This document shows positions 18,056 to 26,557 of a DNA stretch of 64,000 bases, piece after piece. The stretch's first letter is position 1. Every line of letters starts with the position of its first letter. A program made the position numbers and the translations under genes. The notes beneath the pieces are model-generated. The model was not told where the DNA came from. It saw nothing but the letters and a program-made list of their open reading frames with translations, and did not search any database. This stretch comes from Cupriavidus pauculus (lineage in GTDB: Bacteria > Pseudomonadota > Gammaproteobacteria > Burkholderiales > Burkholderiaceae): positions 2,604,001-2,668,000 of the forward strand of contig NZ_CP033969.1 in NCBI RefSeq assembly GCF_003854935.1, written 5' to 3'.

Positions 18056-20044
18056 TCAACCGGTAAAGGCGCGCCGCAGAAGCTGCACGATGGCCGTGCC
18101 CGGCAGGCCCCGGCGCGCGATGTTGTGCGGCGGCTCGCTGAACAGCAGCCGGATCAGCCGGTGCCGCGCGCTCATGTCGGGCAGCAGCGCGATGCCGATC
18201 AACTGGCCGTCGGTGCGCGCCACGCGGCACGGCACCCAGCCCAGCGGCGCCAGCCAGAACGCGCCCATGGCGCCCGGCGCCACGCGCGTGCCGCTGTGCG
18301 ATTCCAGCGCGACGCCGTTGCAGGACAGGTCGCGCGTCACGCCATCGACCTCGCGCGAGATGCCGTCGTCGCCGTAGAACTGCAGCCGTGCCGCCGCGCG
18401 GAACGGAAAGCGCTCTTCCTTGCGCGGGCGCGGCAGCTCGAAGCAGACCAGCAGCGACGCCAGGTACAGCACCATCGACACCACGGTCCAGGCGATGTTG
18501 AACACGGTGCCCGGCGCGTTGCCGTCGGCGGCGATGGCGCGCCCCAGGCCCACCGCCGACAGCACGAACAGCGCCCCGTAGAACGCCGCGAACTTGCCGT
18601 GGACGGTCAGCTTCGAGCGGTCCAGCCCCTTGTTGGTGACCTTGAACGGCCGCCCGAACGGCTTGAACATGGCGCTGGCCAGCGTGGCCGTCACGGCCAT
18701 CGCCGCCACGATCTGCGTGACCTCGGTGAAGATCGGCATCGCGCGCGAGCCCGTGATCCAGATGCTGTACGCCCAGTACAGCAGCAGCGCCGGCACGCCA
18801 TAGGCCAGGAATTGCAGCGGATCGCCATAGAGCGTGGGGACGTTGAAGAACCAGTAGAGCAGCGGCCCGGTCAGCAGCATCAGCGTGAACGGGCGGCTGA
18901 GCCAGTGCAGCAGCCCGTGCACGTAGTGCAGCCGCTGGCGGAACGTGTAGCCCCGGCCGCGCAGCGGGCCGTCGGCGGTCAGCGCCACCTGGATCGTGCC
19001 CAGGCCCCAGCGGCTGCGCTGGCTGATGTACTCGGGCAGCCCCTCGGCCGACAGGCCCACGCTGAGCCGCTCGTTGAGCCAGCGCGTGACGTAGCCGTAC
19101 GGCATCAACTTGTAGGTCAGGTGGATGTCCTCGGTCACCGTGCCGGTGGGAAACCCGCCGATATGGCCCAGCGCCTCGCGCCGCACCACGAACGACGTGC
19201 CGATGCAGAACGCGGTGTCCCAGGCGTCCTTGGCCGGCTGCATCACGTCGAAGAACGCGCGCTGCTCGTCCACCCAGCAGTCGGTGGAGCGCAGGTTGTA
19301 CTGGATGGGGTCGGCGTTGTAGTAGAACTGCGGCGTCTGCACCACGCCCACGCGCGGGTCGTCGAACAGGCCGACGATGCGCAGCAGGATGTTGCGGTGC
19401 GGCGCAAAGTCGGCGTCCAGCACCATGATGAACGGCGCGCCGCCGTCGATCCCGGCACTGTGCTGCAGGCCGTTGTTCAGGTTGCCGGCCTTGGCGTGGG
19501 TGTTGTCGGGCCGCGTCACGTAGTGCACGCCGGCCTGCTGGCAGAACGCCTTGAGCCAGTCGCGCCGGGTGTCGTCGAGCACCCAGACGCGGAAGTTGGG
19601 ATAGTCGATGGCCTTGGCCGCGACGATCGTCTTCTCCAGCACGTCCAGCCCCTCGTTGTAGGTGGCGATGAAGATGTCGACGGCCGGCGCGTCGCGGTCG
19701 CCGCGCAGCCGGGCCTCGCCGGCATCGGCCTGGGCGCGGTGGTCGGTCGTGCGCGTGAGCGTGACGATGGAGATCAGCGTGTAGAGGATGGTCAGCGTCT
19801 CGAAGCCCAGGAACGCGTGGGCCCACAGGCTGGGGAATTCCAGCCGCCATTCGGGCAGTGTCTCGGTGATGCGCCAGATGTAGTAGACGCCAAGCAGGAT
19901 GCCGGCCGCCAGGCCGAACAGCCAGCGGTCGGCGGCGCGGCGGCGGTCGCCGCGCAGGCATAGCACGGCGATCAGCAGCGCGCCGGCATTGACCTGGACC
20001 AGCATGCTGCCATCCAGAAAACTCGCAAAGCTCGCGGCCAGCAT
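18056..20044 (-). CDS. Processive family 2 glycosyltransferase with C-terminal PilZ domain (BcsA/BgsA-like)
   Basis: This 662-residue inner-membrane protein has two N-terminal helices, a cytoplasmic GT-A domain and four or more C-terminal helices. The catalytic set is complete: DIFIATYNEG, DADFAPH, TEDIHLTYK and the processive-synthase motif Q342-R-S-R-W346. The PilZ domain keeps both cyclic-di-GMP motifs, R549-AAA-R553 and D572-L-S-C-N-G577. It should polymerise a beta-glycan and push it across the inner membrane under c-di-GMP control. The start at ATG 20044 has AAGGAG five bases upstream; a GTG at 20050 overlaps the upstream stop but is too close to that site. No bcsB or bcsC lies nearby; an HlyD adaptor and a TolC-like channel do, as partly seen for mixed-linkage glucan synthase BgsA/BgsB. 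Confidence 0.93.
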   Translation of the reverse strand: MLAASFASFLDGSMLVQVNAGALLIAVLCLRGDRRRAADRWLFGLAAGILLGVYYIWRITETLPEWRLEFPSLWAHAFLGFETLTILYTLISIVTLTRTTDHRAQADAGEARLRGDRDAPAVDIFIATYNEGLDVLEKTIVAAKAIDYPNFRVWVLDDTRRDWLKAFCQQAGVHYVTRPDNTHAKAGNLNNGLQHSAGIDGGAPFIMVLDADFAPHRNILLRIVGLFDDPRVGVVQTPQFYYNADPIQYNLRSTDCWVDEQRAFFDVMQPAKDAWDTAFCIGTSFVVRREALGHIGGFPTGTVTEDIHLTYKLMPYGYVTRWLNERLSVGLSAEGLPEYISQRSRWGLGTIQVALTADGPLRGRGYTFRQRLHYVHGLLHWLSRPFTLMLLTGPLLYWFFNVPTLYGDPLQFLAYGVPALLLYWAYSIWITGSRAMPIFTEVTQIVAAMAVTATLASAMFKPFGRPFKVTNKGLDRSKLTVHGKFAAFYGALFVLSAVGLGRAIAADGNAPGTVFNIAWTVVSMVLYLASLLVCFELPRPRKEERFPFRAAARLQFYGDDGISREVDGVTRDLSCNGVALESHSGTRVAPGAMGAFWLAPLGWVPCRVARTDGQLIGIALLPDMSARHRLIRLLFSEPPHNIARRGLPGTAIVQLLRRAFTG

Positions 20045-20046
20045 CG

Positions 20047-21351
20047 TCACTCCTTGGGCGGGCTTCCGCCGGGCTGAAAGGGGTTCCATCCGGCCGCCGC
20101 CAGCACGGCCCAGGCCGTGGCGCCCAGGTGGGGCAGGTGGAAGTAGTAGAAGTCGTCGGTCTTCGAGTCGGGGCCGATCTGCAGCCCGGTGCGCACGCGC
20201 GTGTCGGGGGTGGCGAACAACATGCCCGACGGCGCCCGCTGGGCGGCCAGCAGCGGCCAGAGCGGGGCGGCCTCGGCGTCGCGGCCGCTGGCGCGCAGCA
20301 CCAGCGCGGCCTGGCCGGTGCCTTCGGTCCAGATGCCGTCCGGGTTGGCGTTGAAGCCGTAGCCGCCCTTGACGCCGTGGCGCGTGCGGGCCCAGGTCAG
20401 CGCGCGCTGCCAGCCGGGCGCCGCGTCGGGTATCGCGATCAGCGGCCACAGCGAGGCGTCGAGCGCCGACGGGCCTGCATTCAGCGTGCGGCCGTCGTCG
20501 CGCGTGCCGATGGCGAAGCGGCCCTCGCCGGGCTGCCACATCGCCTCAACGAACTGGCGCGAGCGGTCGGCGCCGGTGCGCCAGCGCGGGTCGCTGTCGA
20601 GCCGCGACAGCCAGCGGAACACCGCGTAGGTGTCGACGTTGTGCTCGGTCGATTTCCAGCCCTGGCGCTGCGGCGACGGCTCGTGGCCGAAGAATCCGCC
20701 GACGAAGGCGGCCGGCGCGGCGCTGTCGTAGGTCACCTTGTCGACCCAGCCCATCATCGTGCGGGCCGTGTCCAGGTAGCGCGGCGCCCGCGTGGCCTCG
20801 TAGGTGGCCAGCAGCAGCAGCGCGGCCCAGGCCACGTTGCCGGTGGCCGTGCCAACCTGGTAGCGATCCTCGAACCAGCGGTTGGCCTTGGCGTCCCACC
20901 AGCCCGGCATCGGCACGGGGCCGTCCGGCATGGCGCCGGCGCGATAGGCGTTGCGCAGCCGGCCATCGTGGTAGTGGCGGTCGCGCGTGACGCCGGCCAC
21001 CACGGCATCGGCAATGCGCCGCGCGGCGTCCGGCCGGCCACAGGCCAGCAGCGCGATGCCGGCCAGCGCGTTGTCATAGACGAAGGCCGACTCCTTGAGC
21101 GGGCCCGGCAGCGGTTCGCCGCCCGGTGCCGGTTCATAGCTGGCCAGCATCACGGGGCCGCTGCCGGGGATAGCGGCCACGCGGGCGGCCAGCGTCTGGC
21201 AGCCGGCGTCGCGCAACGCGTCGCGCGGCGCGTCGGGGGTCTGGGGCGCGGCGGCCACGCCCAGCGGCGCGGCCAGCGCGATCGTCACGATGCTTTCGAG
21301 CAGCCGCTTGCGCGCGGCCGGGTGTCGCGATCCTGCGAGATAACGCTGCAC
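20047..21351 (-). CDS. Secreted (alpha/alpha)6-barrel glycosidase-like protein
   Basis: This 434-residue protein has a basic N-terminus and a hydrophobic export segment (IVTIALAAPLGVAAA). The body shows the repeating helix-hairpin pattern of six-hairpin glycosidases (ESAFVYDNALAGIALLA; GTATGNVAWAALLLLATYEAT; STEHNVDTYAVFRWLSRL; DASLWPLIAIPDAA). I cannot assign it to a numbered glycoside hydrolase family. By position it corresponds to the periplasmic glucanase (BcsZ-type) or lyase that trims the nascent polymer in other synthase-dependent systems. Its stop overlaps a GTG of the glycosyltransferase, so the two are coupled. Periplasmic location and function are inferred. Confidence 0.78.
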   Translation of the reverse strand: MQRYLAGSRHPAARKRLLESIVTIALAAPLGVAAAPQTPDAPRDALRDAGCQTLAARVAAIPGSGPVMLASYEPAPGGEPLPGPLKESAFVYDNALAGIALLACGRPDAARRIADAVVAGVTRDRHYHDGRLRNAYRAGAMPDGPVPMPGWWDAKANRWFEDRYQVGTATGNVAWAALLLLATYEATRAPRYLDTARTMMGWVDKVTYDSAAPAAFVGGFFGHEPSPQRQGWKSTEHNVDTYAVFRWLSRLDSDPRWRTGADRSRQFVEAMWQPGEGRFAIGTRDDGRTLNAGPSALDASLWPLIAIPDAAPGWQRALTWARTRHGVKGGYGFNANPDGIWTEGTGQAALVLRASGRDAEAAPLWPLLAAQRAPSGMLFATPDTRVRTGLQIGPDSKTDDFYYFHLPHLGATAWAVLAAAGWNPFQPGGSPPKE

Positions 21352-21402
21352 GGTAGGGTTCCTCCTGCGGGCGTGGGGGACATGGCTGGCGATCGGTGTC
21401 GA

Positions 21403-22743
21403 TCAGATCAGCCGGCGGAACCACGGGCGGTCAAGGCTGACCTTGGCCCAGTGGCCGAGCGCGCAGCGGTCGGTCTTGCCGGCGCCGGGCAGGTCGGGCA
21501 GCGGCTTGTTGAGCTTGGCAATCAGGTAAAGCTCGTTCTTCTCGATGGGCGGGAAGGGCACGAAATACCGTGCCTGGTCGCCATCGGGCGCGCGCGGCAG
21601 GATTTCCGCCACCTTGCCCGGCTGCGGGGTGCCCACGCCATCGACCAGCACCGTGACCGGCGCGCCGGGCAGCAGATCCTTGCTCAGGCTGCGCGGAAAG
21701 ACCGCCACCACGGCCGGCTGCGCGCAGTTGGTGGCGCGCATCAGCGTGGCGCCGGCCGCCACGCGCGTGCCGGGCGGGGCCAGCACGTCCTCGACGATGC
21801 CGCCGGCATAGGCCTTGATGTCCAGGTTCGACACGCGGTCCAGCCGCTGCTGCTCGGTGTCGACGAGCTTGTCGACCTCGGCGCCGTAGGCTTCCAGTTG
21901 CTTGATCTCGGCCTGCAGCCCGGTGATCTCGGCCTTCAGTTCGTCCGAGCGCTGCGCCAGCGCGCCCACGGCGCTGTCGTTGCTGGACGCGAACACCTTG
22001 TTGCGCGTGGCCGCGCTGCTGTTGCGGGCGCTGTTCAGCTCGGCCTCGACGGCGTCGCGCTGACCGGCCAGCACGGCAAGCTGGTTGCGCGATGCATCGG
22101 TAAACGCCTGGCTGACGGCGCCGGCCTGCTGCATCTGCACGTTACGATTGACTACATTTTGCTGGGCGTCGATCTGCTGCTGCGCCACATTGAGCCGCGC
22201 CTCGATGCCGCGCACGCGCGAATCGTTCTGCTGCTGGGCCGCCGAGGTGTAGCGCCGCACGTCGCCGCTGGTGGCTGCCAGCCGCGCCTCGTTCACTTCC
22301 AGCTTGGTCCTGGCGGCTTCCAGGCGCTTTTCGTTGTCGAGCTTCTTGCCGGTCAGCTCCAGCAGCAGCGCCCGATCCATGTTCGGGTTCTGCAGTGTCA
22401 TCAGCGATTCGCCGGGCTTGAAGGTGGTGCCCACCGGCACCAGCTGCTTGGTGACGATGCCTTCCACGGGCGTGGTGATCAGGCTCACGGGGCTGTTGAC
22501 GACGGCCCGCTCGGACGACCGCACGAACACGTACGGGAACATCACGGACAGGATGATCCAGATGATGAAGCCCACCATGCCGTAGCTGGCCAGGCGCGGA
22601 ATGGCCTGCCAGACCGGCCGCAGGCCCAGCGCGCGGCTGGGCTGGGCCACGGCGTCGCGCGGCGGCGGCGATGCGGGCCGGCCCGGCGGTGGCGGCGGCC
22701 GCCGCGTTGGCACGGTCGGCTTGTGGTCGGAATTGTTGTCCAT
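21403..22743 (-). CDS. HlyD-family membrane-fusion (periplasmic adaptor) protein
   Basis: This 446-residue protein has a Pro-rich cytoplasmic N-terminus, one membrane helix (GMVGFIIWIILSVMFPYVFV), a biotinyl-lipoyl-like domain (VEGIVTKQLVPVGTTFKPGESL), a long alpha-hairpin of about 150 residues with coiled-coil character, and a C-terminal beta-barrel. It spans the periplasm between the synthase and an outer-membrane channel. The start at 22743 is preceded by GGGAG. It is the first gene of the glycan operon; its promoter must lie in the 690-base gap upstream. It is comparable with BgsB of the rhizobial mixed-linkage glucan system and with Alg44-type adaptors, by architecture only. Confidence 0.88.
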   Translation of the reverse strand: MDNNSDHKPTVPTRRPPPPPGRPASPPPRDAVAQPSRALGLRPVWQAIPRLASYGMVGFIIWIILSVMFPYVFVRSSERAVVNSPVSLITTPVEGIVTKQLVPVGTTFKPGESLMTLQNPNMDRALLLELTGKKLDNEKRLEAARTKLEVNEARLAATSGDVRRYTSAAQQQNDSRVRGIEARLNVAQQQIDAQQNVVNRNVQMQQAGAVSQAFTDASRNQLAVLAGQRDAVEAELNSARNSSAATRNKVFASSNDSAVGALAQRSDELKAEITGLQAEIKQLEAYGAEVDKLVDTEQQRLDRVSNLDIKAYAGGIVEDVLAPPGTRVAAGATLMRATNCAQPAVVAVFPRSLSKDLLPGAPVTVLVDGVGTPQPGKVAEILPRAPDGDQARYFVPFPPIEKNELYLIAKLNKPLPDLPGAGKTDRCALGHWAKVSLDRPWFRRLI

Positions 22744-22830
22744 GCGAGCTCCCGGGTAAAAGGTGGCCACCCGCGACACGCCAACGTCGGTCGCGGTGAA
22801 AAATTTCGCAGACGAACGCTCCCCGCCGCG

Positions 22831-22845
22831 CGAACGTTACGTTCG
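22831..22845. promoter_or_regulatory. Perfect 15-base palindrome, candidate operator
   Basis: CGAACGT-T-ACGTTCG has two 7-base arms around one central base, about 90 bases upstream of the HlyD-gene start. A half-site GACGAACGCTCC lies just to the left at 22811. The position suits an operator for the glycan operon. The regulator is unknown. Confidence 0.4.
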
Positions 22846-23220
22846 TGAGGATCGGGTCTTGCGTTCTCGTCCCCCAACCAATTGTTATGCGCCGTTTGCT
22901 CCGGGCCGTGGCAACGCCGCCGGAACAGGCGTGAGGACCGTGTCGCCGGTCCGTTGAACTGCCCGCATGCCGGACGGCATGGGCGTGCAGGTATTGCGAG
23001 GCGCGACGCGCCATGGACACTCTCAGCACATCATCACAGGATTGATGCAATGCAGCGCTGGAGCGATTCAAAGTTAGTCAGTTTGCTATTCGCGTGCTGT
23101 AAAAAGATGTAAGGACTGTATATCGCTCCACTTAACGCGCATGAACCGTTGACAGGGGTGGGGCATGCGGTTACGGGGGTGGGCCGATTCGATGGCATCG
23201 GCTTTGGTGCGGCATTGGCG

Positions 23221-23250
23221 TCGTTGCGATAAGAAAACTTATCGCAACGA
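23221..23250. promoter_or_regulatory. Perfect 13-base inverted repeat with 4-base spacer, candidate operator
   Basis: The arms are TCGTTGCGATAAG (23221-23233) and CTTATCGCAACGA (23238-23250), separated by AAAA. The symmetry is perfect over 30 bases. It is not followed by a T run on either strand, so it does not look like a terminator. It sits about 190 bases before the MFS gene and could be an operator for either divergent unit. Confidence 0.5.
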
Positions 23251-23436
23251 ACGCGGTTTCTGACGTGAACCGACGCGAACCGGCCCTGACATCGGCGGGC
23301 AGAAGGCCGGGCGCCCCAGTCGTCCCTTTCCGCAGGGCAGGCCGTCATCGGTATTCCCGAGCATTTGAATTCCTTGACGATTCAACGAAAATGGCGATTG
23401 GCGGCCGCCCCCGGGCCGCGTCACCAGAGCCCCCGT

Positions 23437-24669
23437 ATGTCTCGTCTCGCCGCGCTGCGTCCCGTACTGCCGATCCTGATCGGCGCATCCGTCATGCTGT
23501 CGCTGGCCATGGGATTGCGGCAGAGCCTGGGGATCTTCGTGCCGCCGCTGACGCGCGACATCGGCATCTCGGTGGGCGACTTCACGATTGCCGTGGCGGT
23601 GCAGAACCTGACCTGGGGGCTGCTGCAGCCCTTTGCCGGCGCGCTGGCCGTGCGCACCGGCTTCCGGCCGCTGATGGTCGGCGGATCGCTGCTGTACCTG
23701 GTCGGGCTGGTGCTGCTGGCCACGTCGCAGGGGCTGTGGGCCGTCATCCTGGGCGGCGGCGTGCTGATCGGCATGGCGATGGCCAGCACCGGCACGGCGA
23801 TGGCGATGGCCGCCGCGTCCAGCGCGGTCAACGCCCAGGTGCGCAGCCTCGTGCTGGGTTGCGTGTCGGCGTCGGGCTCGCTCGGCGCGATGATCGCGGC
23901 GCCGCTGGGGCAGGCCATCACCGGTAGCTGGGGCTGGCGCATCGGGCTGGTGTCGTTCGTGGTGCTGGCGCTGATCATGGTGCCGGCCGCGTGGCATGGC
24001 GGCCGGGTCGACACGGTGCGCGTGGCGCCCGGGCCCGCGCAGGCCGGCCAGAGCGGGCGCCAGGCGCTGATGGCGGCGCTGCGGCACCCGCCGTTCGTGG
24101 TCATGGCGCTGGCGTACACCATCTGCGGCATGCAGCTGGTCTTCCTGACCACGCACCTGCCGGCCTACCTGGACGTCTGCGGCATGGACCCGATGCTGTC
24201 AGCCAAGGCGCTCGGCCTGATCGGCGGCTTCAACGTGCTGGGCAGCCTGTTCTTCGGCTGGGCCGGCGGGCGCGTCAACAAGCTGCTGCTGCTCGGCGGC
24301 ATCTACATCTGCCGGTCGATCGGCTTCGTCTGGTTCTTCCACACGCTGCCGACGCCCGAAAGCACGATGGTCTTTTCCGCGGTGATGGGCTTCCTGTGGC
24401 TCGGCGTCTCGCCGCTGGTGCAGGGCTGGATCGCCCAGACGTTCGGCCTGCGCTGGCAGGCGATGATTGCCGGCGTGGCGTTCTTCAGCCACCAGATCGG
24501 CAGCTTCATCGGCGCGTTCGGCGGCGGCTGGCTCTACGACCTGATGCACAACTACACGCTGGCCTGGAAGGTCGGCGCCGCGCTGGGGCTGACCATGGGG
24601 CTGATCCAGATCGCGTTTGCCTACATCGGCCGGACCCAGACGCCGCGCTGGGTGCCGGCCGCCGAGTAG
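23437..24669 (+). CDS. MFS transporter
   Basis: This 410-residue protein has 12 predicted membrane helices of the major facilitator superfamily. The early helices ILIGASVMLSLAMGLRQSLG and LGIFVPPLTRDIGIS are characteristic of the monocarboxylate/oxalate-formate-like group. It probably imports or exports an organic acid in the inner membrane. The ATG at 23437 is chosen because homologues start near RPVLPILIGASVML; a TTG at 23365 would add 24 residues without hydrophobic character. It ends 4 bases before the stop of the convergent sigma-54 activator gene. The substrate is unknown. Confidence 0.88.
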   Translation: MSRLAALRPVLPILIGASVMLSLAMGLRQSLGIFVPPLTRDIGISVGDFTIAVAVQNLTWGLLQPFAGALAVRTGFRPLMVGGSLLYLVGLVLLATSQGLWAVILGGGVLIGMAMASTGTAMAMAAASSAVNAQVRSLVLGCVSASGSLGAMIAAPLGQAITGSWGWRIGLVSFVVLALIMVPAAWHGGRVDTVRVAPGPAQAGQSGRQALMAALRHPPFVVMALAYTICGMQLVFLTTHLPAYLDVCGMDPMLSAKALGLIGGFNVLGSLFFGWAGGRVNKLLLLGGIYICRSIGFVWFFHTLPTPESTMVFSAVMGFLWLGVSPLVQGWIAQTFGLRWQAMIAGVAFFSHQIGSFIGAFGGGWLYDLMHNYTLAWKVGAALGLTMGLIQIAFAYIGRTQTPRWVPAAE

Positions 24670-24673
24670 CCGC

Positions 24674-26383
24674 CTAGCGCGACGAATCCCCGCCGCCGCG
24701 CTCCAGAATCTTGTACAGGTGCGAACGCGAGATGCCGAGCTGCGCGGCGGCCCGTTTCTTGTTGCCGCCGTGGCGGGCAATCGCGTCGAGCACGGCCGCG
24801 TGCGCCACGTCGCGCAGCGCGCCGGCCGGGTCATGGGCGATGGGCGAGACGGGCAGGGGAGCGTCGGGCAGCGCCTCGGTGGCGCCGGCATCGGGCTCGG
24901 GCGACAACGGCACGATCGACAGCCCGCGCGCCGCGTCGCCGCGTGCGAAATCGGCCACGCGCAGCAGCCGGCCGTCGCAGAACACCAGCGCCTCTTCCAC
25001 CCGCTGGCGTAGCTGGCGGACATTGCCGGGCCACGGCTGGCCGGCCAGATAGCGCGGCACGTCGTGGTCGATGCGCGGCGCCGGCATGCCATTGCGCGCG
25101 CAGAACGCCTCCACGAAGTGCTGGAGCAGGGCCGGAATGTCCTCGCGCCGCTGCCGCAGCGCCGGAATGCGCAGCACCACGCCACTAAGCCGGTAGTAGA
25201 GGTCCAGCCGAAAGCGGCCCGCGTCGATCAGCGCCGGGATGTCGCGGTTGGTCGCCGACACCAGCCGGAAATCCACGCGCCGGGGCCGCCCGCTGCCCAG
25301 CCGCTCGACCATGTGGTCCTCCAGCACGCGCAGCAGCTTGACCTGCATCTCCATCGGGATATCGGCCACCTCGTCCAGGAACACGGTGCCGCCGGCCGCC
25401 AGTTCGAGCTTGCCAGCCTGACCCTGCCGCTTGCTGCCCGTAAACGCGCCCGGCGCATGGCCGAACAGTTCCGATTCGATCAACGTCGCGGGCAGCGCGG
25501 CCAGGTTCAGGCTCACCAGCGGCCGGGCGCCGGCCGTTTCCTGCCCGGCGTTGTGGATGGCCCGCGCCACCAGTTCCTTGCCTGTGCCGCTTTCGCCCAG
25601 GATCAGCACCGGCACGTCCAGCGGGGCCACGGTCTGGATTTCGCGTCGCAGCCGCTGCATCGGCGCGCTTTCGCCAATCAGCCCCAGCGTGGACTGCCGC
25701 TCGCGCAGCCCTTCGAACTCGCGCTGGTAGCGCGCCACCTCCGAGCGCAGCTCGGACAATTCCTTGTGCAGCCGCACCAGTTCCTCGGGCCCCTTGAACA
25801 TCACCTGCCCGATGGCGCCCACCACCTCGCCGCGCGCGCGGATCGGTATCCGGTTGACCACGCGCGTGGCGCCGTTCAGTTGCTGGAGCTGGCCGATCTC
25901 GGCCTTGCCGGTCGCCGCCACCTGCGGCAGCCGCGAATTCGGTATCACGTCGGCCGCCGGCCGGCCCGTCCCGGCGCCGCGCTCGATGCCAAGAAATTTC
26001 TCGTGGACGGGGCTGATAAAGCGCACCCGCCCGGCGCGGTCGACCACGGTGATGGCCTGGTACGGATCGTTGAGGAAGTAGTCGAGGATGGCGCCCGCAA
26101 AGGGCACGGTGCCGAGGAAGTCGAACAGCGTGGCGTGCGTGTCGGCCGCGTGGATCAGGATCAAGCGGTGCCGCGCGTCTTCCAGCGCCACGCCCACGTA
26201 CCGGGCGTCACCCGCGGCCAGCGGGAACAGCCGGCGGCCATCGCCCGCGTCGGTGGCCGTGGCCAGCGCCGCCTGCGCGGCATCGGCCAGGGCCGGATCG
26301 GCGCACAGGCCGATGGCGGCCACCCGCGCGCCGTCGATCGTGCAGATCAGCGCGCCAAGTGGCTGTGTCGTCTCCAAGGACAC
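24674..26383 (-). CDS. Sigma-54-dependent transcriptional activator with PAS domain
   Basis: This 569-residue activator has an N-terminal sensory region, a PAS domain ([20 protein letters not shown] near residue 100), an AAA+ domain with Walker A GESGTGKE, the sigma-54 contact loop [14 protein letters not shown] and R-finger region, and a C-terminal Fis-type helix-turn-helix ([19 protein letters not shown]). The start is a GTG at 26383 behind GGAGACACC; the open frame extends far upstream but that is a shadow of the carboxylase genes. It is divergent from the carboxylase operon, whose start region carries a sigma-54 promoter and palindromes suited to this protein, so it almost certainly activates that operon in response to a small ligand. 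Confidence 0.95.
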   Translation of the reverse strand: MSLETTQPLGALICTIDGARVAAIGLCADPALADAAQAALATATDAGDGRRLFPLAAGDARYVGVALEDARHRLILIHAADTHATLFDFLGTVPFAGAILDYFLNDPYQAITVVDRAGRVRFISPVHEKFLGIERGAGTGRPAADVIPNSRLPQVAATGKAEIGQLQQLNGATRVVNRIPIRARGEVVGAIGQVMFKGPEELVRLHKELSELRSEVARYQREFEGLRERQSTLGLIGESAPMQRLRREIQTVAPLDVPVLILGESGTGKELVARAIHNAGQETAGARPLVSLNLAALPATLIESELFGHAPGAFTGSKRQGQAGKLELAAGGTVFLDEVADIPMEMQVKLLRVLEDHMVERLGSGRPRRVDFRLVSATNRDIPALIDAGRFRLDLYYRLSGVVLRIPALRQRREDIPALLQHFVEAFCARNGMPAPRIDHDVPRYLAGQPWPGNVRQLRQRVEEALVFCDGRLLRVADFARGDAARGLSIVPLSPEPDAGATEALPDAPLPVSPIAHDPAGALRDVAHAAVLDAIARHGGNKKRAAAQLGISRSHLYKILERGGGDSSR

Positions 26384-26416
26384 CGGTGTCTCCAGTCGTG
26401 TCCGTCGTGCGGACAC
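26379..26416. promoter_or_regulatory. Paired palindromes, candidate upstream activator sites
   Basis: Two inverted repeats share the half-site GTGTC(C)/GGACAC: GACACCGGTGTC at 26379-26390 and GTGTCCG-N5-CGGACAC at 26398-26416, centre to centre about 22 bases. They lie about 95-130 bases upstream of the sigma-54 promoter at 26510 and overlap the start of the activator gene. That is the expected place for enhancer sites and also permits autoregulation. Confidence 0.65.
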
Positions 26417-26509
26417 TGTTATGTCGTCGTGGGGGACATCGTAGCGGCGCGTCCGGAAATACACAATGAAATCAACGGCCCGGGCGGGCCGCCAAATGCG
26501 CCCGATGGC

Positions 26510-26525
26510 TGGCATGGGTCGTGCG
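26510..26525 (+). promoter_or_regulatory. Sigma-54 (-24/-12) promoter of the carboxylase operon
   Basis: TGGCATGGGTCGTGCG has the invariant GG, ten bases, then GC, and agrees with the consensus TGGCAC-N5-TTGC at most positions. It lies about 33 bases upstream of the GTG start at 26558, leaving a short leader with a GGAG site. The neighbouring activator is of the sigma-54 class, which supports the call. Confidence 0.75.
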
Positions 26526-26557
26526 ACTGTCTTCGGAAACATCCGAGCGGAGACAGC

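Larger units (their letters stand above)
22744..23436. other. Intergenic region of ~690 bases between divergent genes, with two palindromes
   Basis: No convincing gene is seen. The stretch includes an AT-rich patch around 23070-23135, the most likely place for promoters of the leftward glycan operon and the rightward MFS gene. Two perfect inverted repeats are listed separately. Short open frames across it lack ribosome sites and family signal. Confidence 0.6.

Noticed and set aside
18048-19961. Long in-frame upstream extension of the NodT-type gene
   Set aside because: It is another frame of the glycosyltransferase gene and the lipoprotein signal clearly begins at 18047-18032.
22882-23112. 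76-codon open frame in the gap upstream of the MFS gene
   Set aside because: Composition is random (Arg/Cys/His-rich), with no ribosome site and no terminator.
23221-23250. Terminator call for the 30-base palindrome
   Set aside because: No T run follows on either strand, and it lies upstream of both flanking genes.
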